Positions 43,142 to 53,404 of a DNA stretch of 64,000 bases are shown here, one piece after another. The translations under genes and the position numbers were made by a program. The notes under the pieces were generated by a model. It saw only the letters and a list, made by a program, of their open reading frames with translations, was not told the DNA's origin and searched no databases. Source of the stretch: Gari tellinella (lineage: Eukaryota; Mollusca; Bivalvia; Cardiida; Psammobiidae); the NCBI GenBank assembly GCA_922989275.2, contig OV277864.1, forward strand, positions 42,345,550-42,409,549, given 5' to 3'. Positions within the stretch are counted from its first letter, which is position 1. The number at the start of each line of letters is the position of its first letter.

Positions 43142-43325
43142 TATACATCTATCCGCCATGAGGCGGTAATCTTGCAATGTGTAATTACTAGAATGAATAC
43201 GAGTCAGTAGTTATTGTCAATGCATCAGATACGCTACAATATCTCAAAATCGAATTTATCCATACATACATTTTATATGATTGGCAAGACCATAGCTGTT
43301 ATTCCTTCCCAATTGACAAGTAGTT

Positions 43326-43490
43326 CCATTGCAAACATTTTGAAGCCAGATCAGACGCCGGGTAATCCGGTGTCTGCTCAGGCTCTAGACTGTTTGCAAG
43401 TCAGATAAAAATGAAAGGTCATTTTTTCTTTTGAAAACTATCTTTTTCTACATTGCATTGCGTTCCGTTTAAACGGGAAAGAACATCGCT
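43326..43490. mobile_element. Partial CAGTGGAG MITE, reverse orientation
   Basis: It contains the module (43330-43398), then TTTTCTACATTGCATTGCGT and CCGTTTAAACGGGAAAGAA, matching the inner part of the MITE read backwards. Both outer ends are missing. Confidence 0.7.
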
Positions 43491-43643
43491 CCCCCCAAAG
43501 TAACGCCAATCACAGCACCATCGAGCTTATCATACTGATGTCATTGGTAGTCAATTCTGCAACCAGTCATGTAAATGTCCCTTTGTTGGTGTACCAAAGA
43601 GTTTATGATTATATAGCATACAATGTAAATCGAGGTCACTTAA

Positions 43644-43912
43644 CCCGTTACCCCATAGCCTGTTTCTAGTTTTTAAAGACTGAATTGGGTTTTACGGCAC
43701 CGTTACTCATGAAATGGTCAAATGACGCCGAAAACTCTAGTTTTGGGTTTGGAAAATAGATTACAACTTAAAGCAGGTTGTATGAAAAGAAGAATGCGCC
43801 CTATATACGTCTTACTAAACATATTATTTCAACTTCAGGTTCAGCCTGATTAAAGCTACCATATGCTGTGATACAGGAAATATTTCTTTTGGTGTATACT
43901 CATAACTTTACT
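43644..43912. repeat. TTAA MITE remnant
   Basis: TTAA-CCCGTTACCCCATAGCCTG followed by TTTCTAGTTTT resembles the start of 48119-48347, and AAAGCAGGTTGTATGAAAAG continues that match. The right end is not clear. Confidence 0.55.
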
Positions 43913-43947
43913 CCAGTTATCGATGGTAAACTGTATAAAAACGGGTA

Positions 43948-44152
43948 CAGTAGAACCTCTCTATTACGGCCACTAAAATGAAGGCTAATTGTCCGTATGA
44001 AGGACAGGTGACAGCTAAAAGCAATGTGAAATTGAAACAGAAAGCTCCTGTAGGAGCTTTCTGTTTCACTTGCACATTGCTTTAAGCAGTCACCTGTCTT
44101 AAACGACTTATATTTGACACAACTTAGTGGTCGCAATAGAGAGGTTCTACTT
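43948..44152. mobile_element. TA-flanked MITE (CAGTAGAACC type) with nested hairpin
   Basis: The ends CAGTAGAACCTCTCTATTAC and AATAGAGAGGTTCTACTT are inverted. The centre is a long hairpin, GACAGGTGACAGC...AAACAGAAAGCTCC / GGAGCTTTCTGTTT...GCAGTCACCTGTC. The hairpin belongs to the second hairpin type (AAAGCA...TGCTTTA). Confidence 0.82.
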
Positions 44153-44321
44153 TAATTTCTTGTCGATGCTTACAGTATTACCTGTTTCTATAGTTATAGA
44201 CTTTGCCGATAGTCTTATGTAATTACATTCAGGACTGGTCATGTACTCATTATAATGTTGTTCCTGCTGAGGTTTATAGTCCCGCATAAGCTTCATCAGG
44301 TGCGTCATCTCATTATAATGT

Positions 44322-44442
44322 CTAGGCCCCGGGGTTATCAAGTGACTTGAGTCCCCAAGCATCAAATCTAGGCTCAAATCCAACCAATCAAATGCTTGGG
44401 AACACACTCAGACTCCGCTCAAACGCTTTATAACCTTGGACC
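44322..44442. mobile_element. Hairpin MITE (CCAAGGTTATAAAG ends), copy 2
   Basis: CCCCGGGGTTATCAAGTGA at the left and CGCTTTATAACCTTGGACCC at the right, with an inner CCAAGCATCAAATCTAGGCT / CAATCAAATGCTTGGGAAC. It is diverged from the copy at 30907. Confidence 0.7.
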
Positions 44443-44580
44443 CAGCTGTTATGATAAAGTGTATCATTATAATTTATATTGACGAGATTGAAATAAAGAT
44501 TACTTATTCAATTTAATTGAAGATTGACTCTTATAACGCATGTTCGGAAATACAATTTTATTGATAACAGTTTCGTTTAA

Positions 44581-45629
44581 GGCCTTTCGCTACCGGAAGT
44601 CGGTCTTGCGGGCGAGCGGATATGCGTCTGGACGACACAGACTTTTTTCGTACGTGTTTATACTAGAAAATTTATATAAAGGAAATGTTGATATAAATTA
44701 GTGTAATCCTTCATAGCGCAGTTAGTATAGTGGTTGACTATAGTGATTGACTAGCAATCTAAAGGTCATAGGTTCGAGACCCATCCGATCCAAATAATTT
44801 TTTTTAGTGTCCGATTTATTGACTTGTCAATCCATAACGCAGTAATCAAGAGACATGTTATGTTTAGTCTTCGTTGATTAGTACTAGTGATGTTTACGGT
44901 CCAAGTATATGTCCACTTACCTGTACGTTTTAGTTTAATGACTTACAAGTCAATTAAATCGGTATACATGTAAACGATTTGATCGAACTATAAAGCCACA
45001 CCTTGAAGCTTATCAATACGCTAACATTTTCAAGATCGATATTGCCCATTATAATTATGTTCAAACAATATAATAAACATTGTATGCAAGTCCATGAATA
45101 AATAATAATGCATTTTAATGACAAAGTTTTAATTCTAAGGTAGGTAACTGTATCTAAACAACAAATATCCCACATTTTAATAAGAAAATATGTTATTACA
45201 ACAAATCCTGACTGTAATATTTTCTAATTTTTTCAGACTGACTAGTTCATCAACCATATATTTGAATAAAATGAAAACAAATATACATTGAATGAGTCAG
45301 TTTTTTGTAATTCAATTTTTTAGCATTTTGTAAAATTTAAATAGCTGATAACATCTTTCTGAACACCTTTATTCAAAATGTTTTTAGCTTTTCTTGTAAT
45401 GAATGTTGTGGACTACTTATTGGGCGAGAATTATAGTCATTAGCTTTATTCATTTTTAAGAAAAATAAAATCATCAAAATTCTAGGTTTTTGTCAGAAAA
45501 AATACCTTAAAGACAAACCACATGATGAATTTTGCCTATATTTACACACATTGTTTCTTAGGCTATTATCATTATTCATGACAATTTTCATAACAATCGT
45601 ATGGAAACTACGCGCATATGCGAAGTACC
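44581..45629. mobile_element. TTAA-flanked 1-kb element with tRNA-like core, copy 2
   Basis: TTAA lies at 44577-44580 and 45630-45633. It is nearly identical to 39896-40929 apart from scattered substitutions and a small tandem duplication of TATAGTGGTTGACTA within the tRNA-like region (about 44710-44785). That change disrupts A-box to B-box spacing in this copy. Confidence 0.85.
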
Positions 45630-45868
45630 TTAAATACGTATAATATTACGTTGAAACACTAGACAGTACAAGTATGCTCCCTTTATGTAATCGTCGTCAC
45701 GTCGTTGTTGTCCTTGTTGTTGTTGTTTTAGTAGGATTTATTTCCACTCAAAGCTTGTAATAGTGAATCGTTTTATTCCTTGAAGCTCTGGATACATGCT
45801 TATAAAGAGTTTGAGTTGAGTCTTAAATTATTATCATGCATTTGATTGTTCTGATAAGAGCCTAGGCA

Positions 45869-45908
45869 AATCGCGTTTATTAGGAAAAGACAACGGTTTC
45901 TCCACTGT
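45869..45908. repeat. CAGTGGAG MITE right-end fragment
   Basis: AATCGCGTTTATTAGGAAAA and GGTTTCTCCACTG, followed by TA. The rest of the element is missing. Confidence 0.75.
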
Positions 45909-46152
45909 AAATTCAAAAAACTGTATGTCTATCGTACCAATGTTTCCCCGGTCAAATGACTATGGTCTGACTTTGAAAAATAACAGACGTACATTTTCAA
46001 CTTGATGAGGTTAACATTACATAGTAGTGTTAATTAAGCCCTTTCATTCCTGAAATGTCAAGTTAACAGTTCCAGTTTCCAATTAAGCGTGGTCCACTTT
46101 ATACTATTTGAGTTGTTTTATAACGAAAAATTACAATAATGAAAAACAGTAT

Positions 46153-46205
46153 ACCTTATCAGAGGGCTCCTATAAAAAGGAGCCCTCTGATCTGGATCTA
46201 CACTT
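46153..46205. repeat. Variant palindromic module
   Basis: TCAGAGGGCTCCTATAAAAA and GGAGCCCTCTGATCTGGATC. The stem core is replaced by GAGGGCTCC but the CTGATCTGGATC arm of the family is kept. A similar variant is at 53058. Confidence 0.65.
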
Positions 46206-46324
46206 CTTGCATATGATAAGTGTACTTTTCACATGTTCAACGATTGCAAGGGACAAAAATATGTGTGGCTAATGTTCAAACTGTTAATATACACGTTTTA
46301 CCGAAAATATTGATCATGAATCTT

Positions 46325-46788
46325 CTACATTTGACAGAGTTCCTTATTTCCAAACAGAATATGGCGACTGACGGATCCTACTGTAGTATTCAAACGGCGA
46401 ATAATTTCAAGATTAATTTCGTTTCCAATATATCTTTCAAACATATGCATGCCGTAGTTGGTGGACCAGTCGTAGTTCCTCTTGTGTATCTTTTTCCTCT
46501 CTTCAAAGTTTGGTTTCGTAAAGTTATAGCCTTCAACGTGAATTAAATTAGGGTACATTTTAGTAAGTTTAAACGGATAATCCAGCGCATTCCATGACCA
46601 ATGATCTCGGTAATCAGTTTCGTACCCGGCATACCAGTGCCGGAGGAACGGAGCATTACTCGTAGCCAAGATAACCTGAGAGCCCAGAGCATATGGGTCC
46701 TCAAGTCCCTGTGTGTAAGGATATTGACGTAATGGTTCAAGCGATCGTAAAACTACCTGGTCGAAATCCAAGTAAATCCCACCATAGT
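46325..46788 (-). CDS. Glycosyltransferase (GT32-like) terminal exon, copy b
   Basis: It encodes YGGIYLDFDQVVLRSLEPLR with the DxD motif, then GSQVILATSNAPFLRHWYAG, LDYPFKLTKMYPNLIHVEGY, NYDWSTNYGMHMFERYIGN and the same C-terminus as copy a, with a stop at 46325. The acceptor TTTATTCTTTGCAG lies directly upstream (46789-46802). The first bases AC join with the final A of the exon at 49221 to give Asn, making QNYGGIYLD, the pattern expected for the family. The intron between is about 2.4 kb and is filled with MITEs. The frame is intact. Confidence 0.85.
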
Positions 46789-46899
46789 CTGCAAAGAATA
46801 AACGACGATTATTATCATCATCATCGTTCTCCTTCTCCTTCTTATCATCATCATCGTCGTCATGGTTTTGTGTCCATCTGTCTACTGTGGGGATCTAAA

Positions 46900-47280
46900 T
46901 GATAATGGCCTTTGTCTCACCTGACCCACTTAAATGAGCTCAAGAGCTGCATGCGTTGAGTACAAATGCAAAATATAAAGTCTTTAACGCAAGTTGTTTC
47001 AAAGTTATGAACTATTTTAAATTATCCCCATTTGACCTCTAAATGACCATGATATTTGTCAGACATAACCCAAGTTGTTCTGAGCTCAAGAGTTTCTTGA
47101 GTCGAATATACATGCCAAATATAAATTCTCTTTCACATACAATTGCAAAATTATGGCCAATGTTGAATTCACCCTATTTTATCTCTAAATGACCTTTACC
47201 TTTGTCAGACATGACCAAAGTTGTACTGAGCTTGTAAAGAGCCTTTAGAGGTGAGTACACATAAGAAATATGAAGTCTGT
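46900..47280. repeat. Diverged tandem repeat, unit about 130 bp
   Basis: Three blocks share GACCTCTAAATGACC / ATCTCTAAATGACC, TTTGTCAGACATRACC, AAGTTGTWCTGAGCT and AAATATAAA-like words. It is intronic with respect to the glycosyltransferase gene. Confidence 0.6.
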
Positions 47281-47296
47281 ACATGTATCACATGTA

Positions 47297-47524
47297 CAGT
47301 GGAGAATCTGTTATTAACGTACGCAAACGCAAAGCACTAAAACGTAGAAAAGAACAACTTTTGGACAATTCTGATATTTCATGTTTATCTTGGTGGCAAA
47401 CAGTTTTGAGCCTGATCAGACGCCGGGTTACCCGGCGTCTGATCTGGCTCCAAACTGTTTGTAAAAGAAAAAATAGTTTTCGCGTAAACGCGTTTATCGG
47501 GAAAGAATAACAGATTCTCCACTG
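47297..47524. mobile_element. CAGTGGAG MITE with central module
   Basis: CAGTGGAGAATCTGTTATTA to AACAGATTCTCCACTG, TA-flanked, 228 bases, with an 18-base deletion near the left end relative to other copies. The module is at 47397-47463. Confidence 0.9.
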
Positions 47525-48118
47525 TAGTTCTCAGTTATGGCCAACATTTAGTTTTCAGACAACAACGACGACGACGACAATAACGACGAAGACAGTGTCG
47601 TGGATGCCAGTGTGATGACAATAACTCGTATTTCTTTTGAAACAGATCAGCTAAACATGTTCTATTAGAGAATACAAGAGTAAAGCTCGGGACAAAATTT
47701 ATGTATTGAAATTACGAGAAGGAGATATCAATCAAGACCAAATGCCGAATCAAAACCGCAATCGCAGGTGCACAACTTCAGATGGTGATCACCAATATCG
47801 CATAGTTTAAAAAGGTTACGTTGAAGGATGGCCGAATAAAGCTCCTGACAAATTTCCGTCTTCAGACGGACGGACAGACGGGCGAACGGACATAGTGCTT
47901 CCAGTATAACACCTACCCTCTTAAATCGCTGTGGTGTGTATAACACTCCAAACTACTTTAATTCTTTAATATTTAATTTAATAAACCTTATAAATGGTAA
48001 AGTTAAGCTTAAATATTTAAAATCGCCAAATGATAATAAATTCACAAGGTGTTTTATTCTAGGGGAGCAACTCGTACAAAAATTTAGATCGCTATACACA
48101 TTTACTACTAAATATTAA

Positions 48119-48347
48119 CTCATTGCCCCATATCCTGTTTCTAGTTTTGAAGACAGGTATCCACTTAAAGCAGGTTGAAAGAAAAGCAGAAGGCGTTTTT
48201 GTTTTACTTTCAGACTGCTTTAAGCTACCATCTGCTAGAATATGGAAACAAATCTTTGGATAGATATGTATAACTGTATAAATTGGAACTGTTTTCTACA
48301 GTCACGGAATGAATTAGGAGTAAAAAGGTTACTTACGAGGTAATGGG
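48119..48347. mobile_element. TTAA MITE with second-type hairpin
   Basis: CTCATTGCCCCATATCCTG at the left and CGAGGTAATGGG at the right, flanked by TTAA (48115-48118 and 48348-48351). An inner hairpin pairs TTAAAGCAGGTTGAAAG with CTTTCAGACTGCTTTAA. Confidence 0.85.
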
Positions 48348-48409
48348 TTAAGGAATTTAAAATAGTTTGAAGTGGTTTGAGGAGGTTTGGAGTGGTTGTT
48401 GGGAGGTCT

Positions 48410-48652
48410 GGGGCCCGTTTTACTAAACTACTTACGCAAAATTTTTGCGTAAGTCAAAATCATTTTTCTCATATTTTTCGATCATAAACGTTTGCAAACA
48501 GCAAATAGCCAGGTCAGAGGACGCGCTAAAAGCGCGTCCTCTGATCTGGCTATTTGCTGTTTGAAGCAAGAGATAATAAAAAATATAAATTAAAATTTAA
48601 AATTTTGAATTACGCAAAAATTTTGCGTAAGTAGTTTAGTACAACGGGCCCC
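48410..48652. mobile_element. GGGGCCCG MITE, copy 2, with central module variant
   Basis: Ends GGGGCCCGTTTTACTAAACT and AGTTTAGTACAACGGGCCCC; inner TTACGCAAAATTTTTGCGTA repeats. The centre (48491-48563) is a long perfect palindrome: GCAAACAGCAAATAGCCAGG, TCAGAGGACGCGC and complements. Copy 1 at 22474 lacks this centre, so the module was gained separately. Confidence 0.88.
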
Positions 48653-48743
48653 TGGTGTCTTTAGACACAGAAAATGGGGGAATGCGACAATTGGTGACTC
48701 TAATCTCCTGCTACTGTGAAGAAGACGTTACCATTTCGATATA

Positions 48744-48989
48744 CAGTGGAGAATCTGTTATTCTTTCCCGTTTAAACGCAAATGTACGCAAACGCAAAGC
48801 ACTAAAACGTAGAAAAGAACAACTTTTGGACAATTCTGATATTTCATGTTTATCATGGTGGCAAACAGTTTGGAGCCTGATCAGACGCCGGGTTACCCGG
48901 CGTCTGATCTGGCTCCAAACTGTTTGCACTGCAAATAATAGTTTTAGCGTAAACGCGTTTATTGGGAAAGAATAACAGATTCTCCACTG
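48744..48989. mobile_element. CAGTGGAG MITE with central module
   Basis: A 246-base TA-flanked copy, close to the family consensus. The module is at 48861-48928. Open frames on both strands run through it and are not genes. Confidence 0.92.
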
Positions 48990-49007
48990 TAAATGCGCTA
49001 ATGCTAA

Positions 49008-49200
49008 AACAATAGTTTCCATTTGAAACAGTTTGAAGTCAGATCAAATGCCGGGTAACCCGCCGTCTGATCAGACTTCAAACTGGTGTTCACTCAGATC
49101 AAAATAATTAAATACTTTTAAGAAATTATGATTTTCTACATTTCATTGTAATGCATTTCCGTTTAATTTAATTTAAACCAGAAAGAATAACGTATTTCTA
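49008..49200. mobile_element. Partial CAGTGGAG MITE, reverse orientation
   Basis: It contains the module at 49025-49088 and, to the right, TTTTCTACATTTCATTGTAA and AGAAAGAATAACGTATTTCT. It abuts the glycosyltransferase exon donor side. Confidence 0.65.
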
Positions 49201-49220
49201 CTATATTTCCAAACACTTAC

Positions 49221-49841
49221 TTTGCAAAGCTTCAATCCTCATAACATCTGAAGAGTGGGTTTTAAATGCAAACTTGCGACCAAATATTGTAGTAGGTCGG
49301 TCACGCTTCACATGTATGATATTGGGCGACACACTAACAAAATAGTCCCAGTACTTTCCAGTAGGTATGGCGGGTCCATGTATGAGAATTAAACACGGTT
49401 TTATAAATCGAAAGGCGCTCATTAAACTGAGGAAATGGAAAAATCCCATTTCTGCAGTGTAGAACCAAACATAGTGTACCACGTTGGGCACCGGTTGAAA
49501 TCCGCTGCAACACTTCTTTATGGCATCTTCAAGACATTTGTTACCGAATTCAACCACGAAGATATCTTGTGATGAGTTCATTGATGCTTTCACCAACCTT
49601 CCACTGTTGCCTTTGCACTCCAGGACCACTTTTTGTCTTGTTGTTGGATACTTGTTTATTACAAAGGGCGGACAATTAACAGTGGTATTGAAGCTCCAAT
49701 CTGATAACGATGTTACAATGGGCGGTAAGATCAAGTGCAACCCCACTGTATGTTCACTGCAAGATTCGTCACTTTTACTTGAGAGTCCAGTCTGATATGA
49801 AAATACTTTATAAATGTCGTTATGCGCTGGCACGTTGGTAC
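49221..49841 (-). CDS. Glycosyltransferase (GT32-like), exon with N-terminal half of the domain
   Basis: It encodes a stem-like region and the first half of a Gly_transf_sug domain: VPNVVHYVWFYTAEMGFFHF, LSLMSAFRFIKPCLILIHGP, TGKYWDYFVSVSPNIIHVKR, TTIFGRKFAFKTHSSDVMRI and EALQ, where the exon meets the donor A|GTAAGTG at 49220. The downstream stop at 49201 is in the intron. The right boundary is a guess: an acceptor-like CACTTTTCCAG ends at 49842 and no ATG fits, so an upstream exon with the membrane anchor should lie beyond. It pairs in phase with either terminal exon (46325-46788 or 32632-33095). Likely a Golgi enzyme; substrate unknown. Confidence 0.8.
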
Positions 49842-50359
49842 CTGGAAAAGTGTACAATTTGTTTGAAGAATCATTTTTGTATTAGTACTATGGCATGTGA
49901 AGTGTTGCAAACAGAAACTATTGGTTTAATAAAAAATAATTCAATAAAAGCAAAACTTGTTCTATCTGAAAAATATATGTTCAATAAATAAAAAGCTATT
50001 CAATAAATTAAAAATAATTGTTATAACTGGCAAATTATGTGTTCAATAAGAATATATCAATTCAATGAATTTTTAACTATAATTTTTTCGAATCAATATT
50101 TCTTATTGAACAAATATATTTAATAGAAAAGAATAAAAAAAATCGAATAAATATTATCAGTATTTTGCAACGGGAGAAAAAATATATTCGATATTTACCA
50201 TTCTGGATACTAATGGAATTTTGTAAGCGCAGTTTCCATTGGCCTTAGGAAATTGTCTATCGGCACGACGGTCGTGCGGATAACATATCTTATTCGCAAT
50301 ACTGTCGTCCCGATAATGTATTAGAAAAAAGTGTTACTCTTTTTGTACTAAAATAACTA

Positions 50360-50501
50360 CAGTCGAATTTCGATATCGAACATAAATCTATCCATATTTC
50401 AAAGTTAAAACGTGGCTTATGTCAAACTGAACCGAGCAATTCTTGTGTCGAACTATCGGATAGTTCGAGTTAAGCGAGTTCGATATAGCGCATTTCGACT
50501 G
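50360..50501. mobile_element. TA-flanked MITE (CAGTYGAA type), short copy
   Basis: CAGTCGAATTTCGATATCGA and TCGATATAGCGCATTTCGAC, TA on both sides, 142 bases. An inner hairpin AACTATCGGATAGTT is present. Confidence 0.85.
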
Positions 50502-50515
50502 TACTTCCAATGTAA

Positions 50516-50570
50516 ATATTTTGGAGACGATTCAGAAGCCGGGTGACATGCCATCTGATCAGACCTCACC
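50516..50570. repeat. Palindromic module, strongly diverged
   Basis: TTTTGGAGACGATTCAGAAG and GCCATCTGATCAGACC keep the layout but not the pairing. Confidence 0.5.
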
Positions 50571-50630
50571 CACACCACCACCAATGCTTGCACCTATGAT
50601 TTTGAAAAAGGCGGAGAAGACGTTATTATT

Positions 50631-50823
50631 TCCCAATAAACGCGTTTAGGCTGAACTTATTATTTCCATTGCAAACAGTTTGGAACCAGATCAGACGCCG
50701 GGTAACCCGGCATCTGATCAGGCTTCAAACTGTTTGCCACTCAGATTAAATAAGTTCGTGAGAAATGTCAAAGGCTTGTTATTTTCTACATTTTGATGCA
50801 ATGCGTTTGTGTTTCGTTTGCGT
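50631..50823. mobile_element. Partial CAGTGGAG MITE, reverse orientation
   Basis: CCCAATAAACGCGTTTAGGC, then the module at 50670-50738, then TTCTACATTTTGATGCAATG and TTTCGTTTGCGT. The terminal repeats are missing. A complete copy follows seven bases later. Confidence 0.75.
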
Positions 50824-50830
50824 CATACTA

Positions 50831-51076
50831 CAGTGGAGAATCTGTTATTCTTTCCCGTTTAAACGCAAACGTACGCAAACGCAAAGCACTAAAACGTAGA
50901 AAAGAACAACTTTTGGACAATTCTGATATTTCATGTTTATCTTGGTGGCAGACAGTTTGGAGCCTGATCAGACGCCGGGTTACCCGGCGTCTGATCTGGC
51001 TTCAAACTGTTTGTAAAAGAAAAAATAGTTTTCGCGTAAACGCGTTCATCGGGAAAGAATAACAGATTCTCCACTG
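50831..51076. mobile_element. CAGTGGAG MITE with central module
   Basis: A 246-base TA-flanked copy; the module is at 50949-51015. Confidence 0.92.
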
Positions 51077-51195
51077 TAACTCATAACTCAAGGATATACA
51101 GCTTTCGAAATGAGTCTGATATCGTACTCAAACATTTGATTGGTCAGATTTGAGCCTAGACGAATCATTTTACCCAAGTTGACTGCGAATGTTAA

Positions 51196-51347
51196 CCCCT
51201 TCACTGTCATGTCGTCATCTGCTTTAAGTCATTGTCGTCTGCTTTTATCTCTTAACTTCTATTTTAAGGTATTTTGATTTTAAGGAATATTGAAATGAGT
51301 GCTAAACAGTTTGCCAATAAATATAATACTCGGGGTAAGGCAGTGAA
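51196..51347. mobile_element. TTAA MITE (CCCCTTCACTGCC type), shortened
   Basis: TTAA-CCCCTTCACTGTCATGTCG at the left and GGTAAGGCAGTGAA at the right. Only AAACAGTTTGCCA remains of the module. The right TTAA is not preserved. Confidence 0.65.
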
Positions 51348-51353
51348 TTGGTA

Positions 51354-51600
51354 CAGTGGAGAATGTGTTATTCTTTCCCAATAAACGCGTTTACGCTAAA
51401 CCTATTATTTCCGGGGCAAACAGTTTGGAGCCAGATCAGACGCCGGGTAACCCGGCGTCTGATCAGGCTCCAAACAGTTTGCCACTCAGATAAATATGAA
51501 AACTCAAAATTGTCAAAAGGTTGTCCTTTTTTACATTTTAGTGTTTTGCATTTGCGTTTCGTTTGCGTTTAAATGGGAAAGAATAACAGATTCTCCACTG
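51354..51600. mobile_element. CAGTGGAG MITE, inverted orientation
   Basis: A 247-base TA-flanked copy with the inner sequence inverted relative to the other complete copies. The module is at 51417-51482 and is almost perfectly symmetric. Confidence 0.9.
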
Positions 51601-51632
51601 TAAACGCAATGCTTTAAAATGTAGACAATTAA

Positions 51633-51860
51633 CTGTTTCACTGCCAAATTGTATCGCCTGTTTTAACCTTCTTACCTCCAAAATATCGTCTGCAATATTT
51701 TTAAAGTCAGATATGGGGCTGTTGTGACTGAAGAAATGTCGATACGAGTGTCAAACAGTTTGGTTCCTGATCAGACGCCGCGTTACGCGGAGTCTGGTGA
51801 CAGGTCAGGATCAAAACTGTTTGCAAATAACTATTATACCCGGTATAAGGCAGTGATAGG
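51633..51860. mobile_element. TTAA MITE (TTTCACTGCC type) with palindromic module
   Basis: TTAA-CTGTTTCACTGCC at the left and GGCAGTGATAGG-CTAA at the right. The module at 51751-51825 has AAACAGTTTGGTTCCTGATC and its complement, with an 8-base insertion GTGACAGG in the right arm. Confidence 0.7.
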
Positions 51861-52210
51861 CTAATTTAAAATATTTGCGGACGACAAATTCAGTGCAGGC
51901 GATACTTAGACAGGAGATTGGTCAAGTAACTTTGCTGCTACTACATCTTTTTTGTTACATTAACTCATTCTCCCCTATATCATCAATTGGACAATTCCAG
52001 TTTCCAATTAAGTCACGTCCGTTTTGACAATTTAGAGCTGGGCTTTTTTTACCACATATTACAAAATGACAAACTGTGAAGACTCTGGACCACAGGTACT
52101 TGACACATACATCTAGATCTATAAACATCCCCGGCGAGTTTAATTTAAGTTCAGTTTAAACCGACAGTTAAGACTAGGTGTCGATTTGCGCTGTTTACCG
52201 TGTATCTATA

Positions 52211-53010
52211 CTGACACGAAAAAGAAACTGTGCACTTGTTTAGGAATTAAAATTTCCATATTTTTTAAAAGAAATATAGGCAAGTGTGGTATCAACATGT
52301 TCGTAGATATTTCTTGTACACGATGCTTTATTTTTTAACCAAATTCGTGTCGTTATAAATACACTGTTCACTCTTGAATGAAGTAGAGATTAAAAGTAAA
52401 AGTTGCAAATCGGTATTGTTTCCTAAAGTTTTGAAAAAAGTAAATTGATTTAAATCGGTATGTGTAATGTCCTCAGTTTATACTGACCAATGCAATAAAT
52501 CTCGAACGAATTGACCTGACGTAACGTCTTGTGACGTAAATTCGTCAACGTCATGTATCTACCCTGACGTGATGGCTTGCTGGATCCTGACTGATCTCTT
52601 ACGCTTCCATTTTGACCGTTAGCATCGAAGAGTCATAATGGTATTTCGGTGGCAATCAAACTACCCAGTGACGTCAGAGACGCTGACGTCGGACTAAAGG
52701 TGCTAAAGTGTCTGCTTGAAGCCGTGGCAGCTTATTAACGAGTTAAATTCAAATGCACTGTGATTTTATTATTGCATAATCAGTAAAGATATCTGTACTT
52801 GTAAACATGTTGTACTTGTAGCACGTGCATAATATTGCATAATAGCCGTTGGTACGTTTGCATGACATCCAAGCGCTTTAATATTTAGTAAATTAGTGCA
52901 ATGTGTGTAGAATTATTTTATCACTAATTATGCTAAAATTTATCATTCTAAACTTAGTAACGAAAAAGTTACACGCACTATAAAAGTGCACAGTTTCTTT
53001 TTCGTGTCAG
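52211..53010. mobile_element. TIR element, TA target, copy 2 (inverted)
   Basis: An 800-base copy of 9472-10301 in reverse orientation. The 27-base ends and TA flanks are kept. Internal similarity is high, including the ACGTCA-rich centre. A few small deletions explain the length difference. Confidence 0.9.
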
Positions 53011-53057
53011 TATATAATAGAAGTAATAGATCTAAATGTATATGTCAAGTACCTGTG

Positions 53058-53112
53058 CTCTGGACAGAGGGTTCCTTTAGGGGCCCTCTGCTCAGGGTCT
53101 ACTCTGTTTGCA
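53058..53112. repeat. Variant palindromic module
   Basis: GGACAGAGGGTTCCTTTAGG and GGCCCTCTGCTCAGGGTCTA followed by CTCTGTTTGCAT. The layout is that of the family, with a GAGGG core like that at 46153. Confidence 0.6.
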
Positions 53113-53404
53113 TAGGACAAGTATACTCGTCACTAGTACACTGTCTGTAAATGACGCGTACATGCGTCAATAGGCGTAAGTTGGTTTAAAAGACATGTTA
53201 AACGCCTAATTAGTGATACGTACCTGACCAATAGTTTAGAGCTATGACGTCCAGATAAACTAGCGTCACTACACACGTCACCGTTATGGCGGTGAAGAAC
53301 GGAACATTATGCTTAAACAACTTTGGAATCTGGCTTTTACTTCTTCTTCTTATGCCTGAAATGATTAAATCTAACAAAGCTTAGCATCCTTATACAGTTT
53401 TAAC

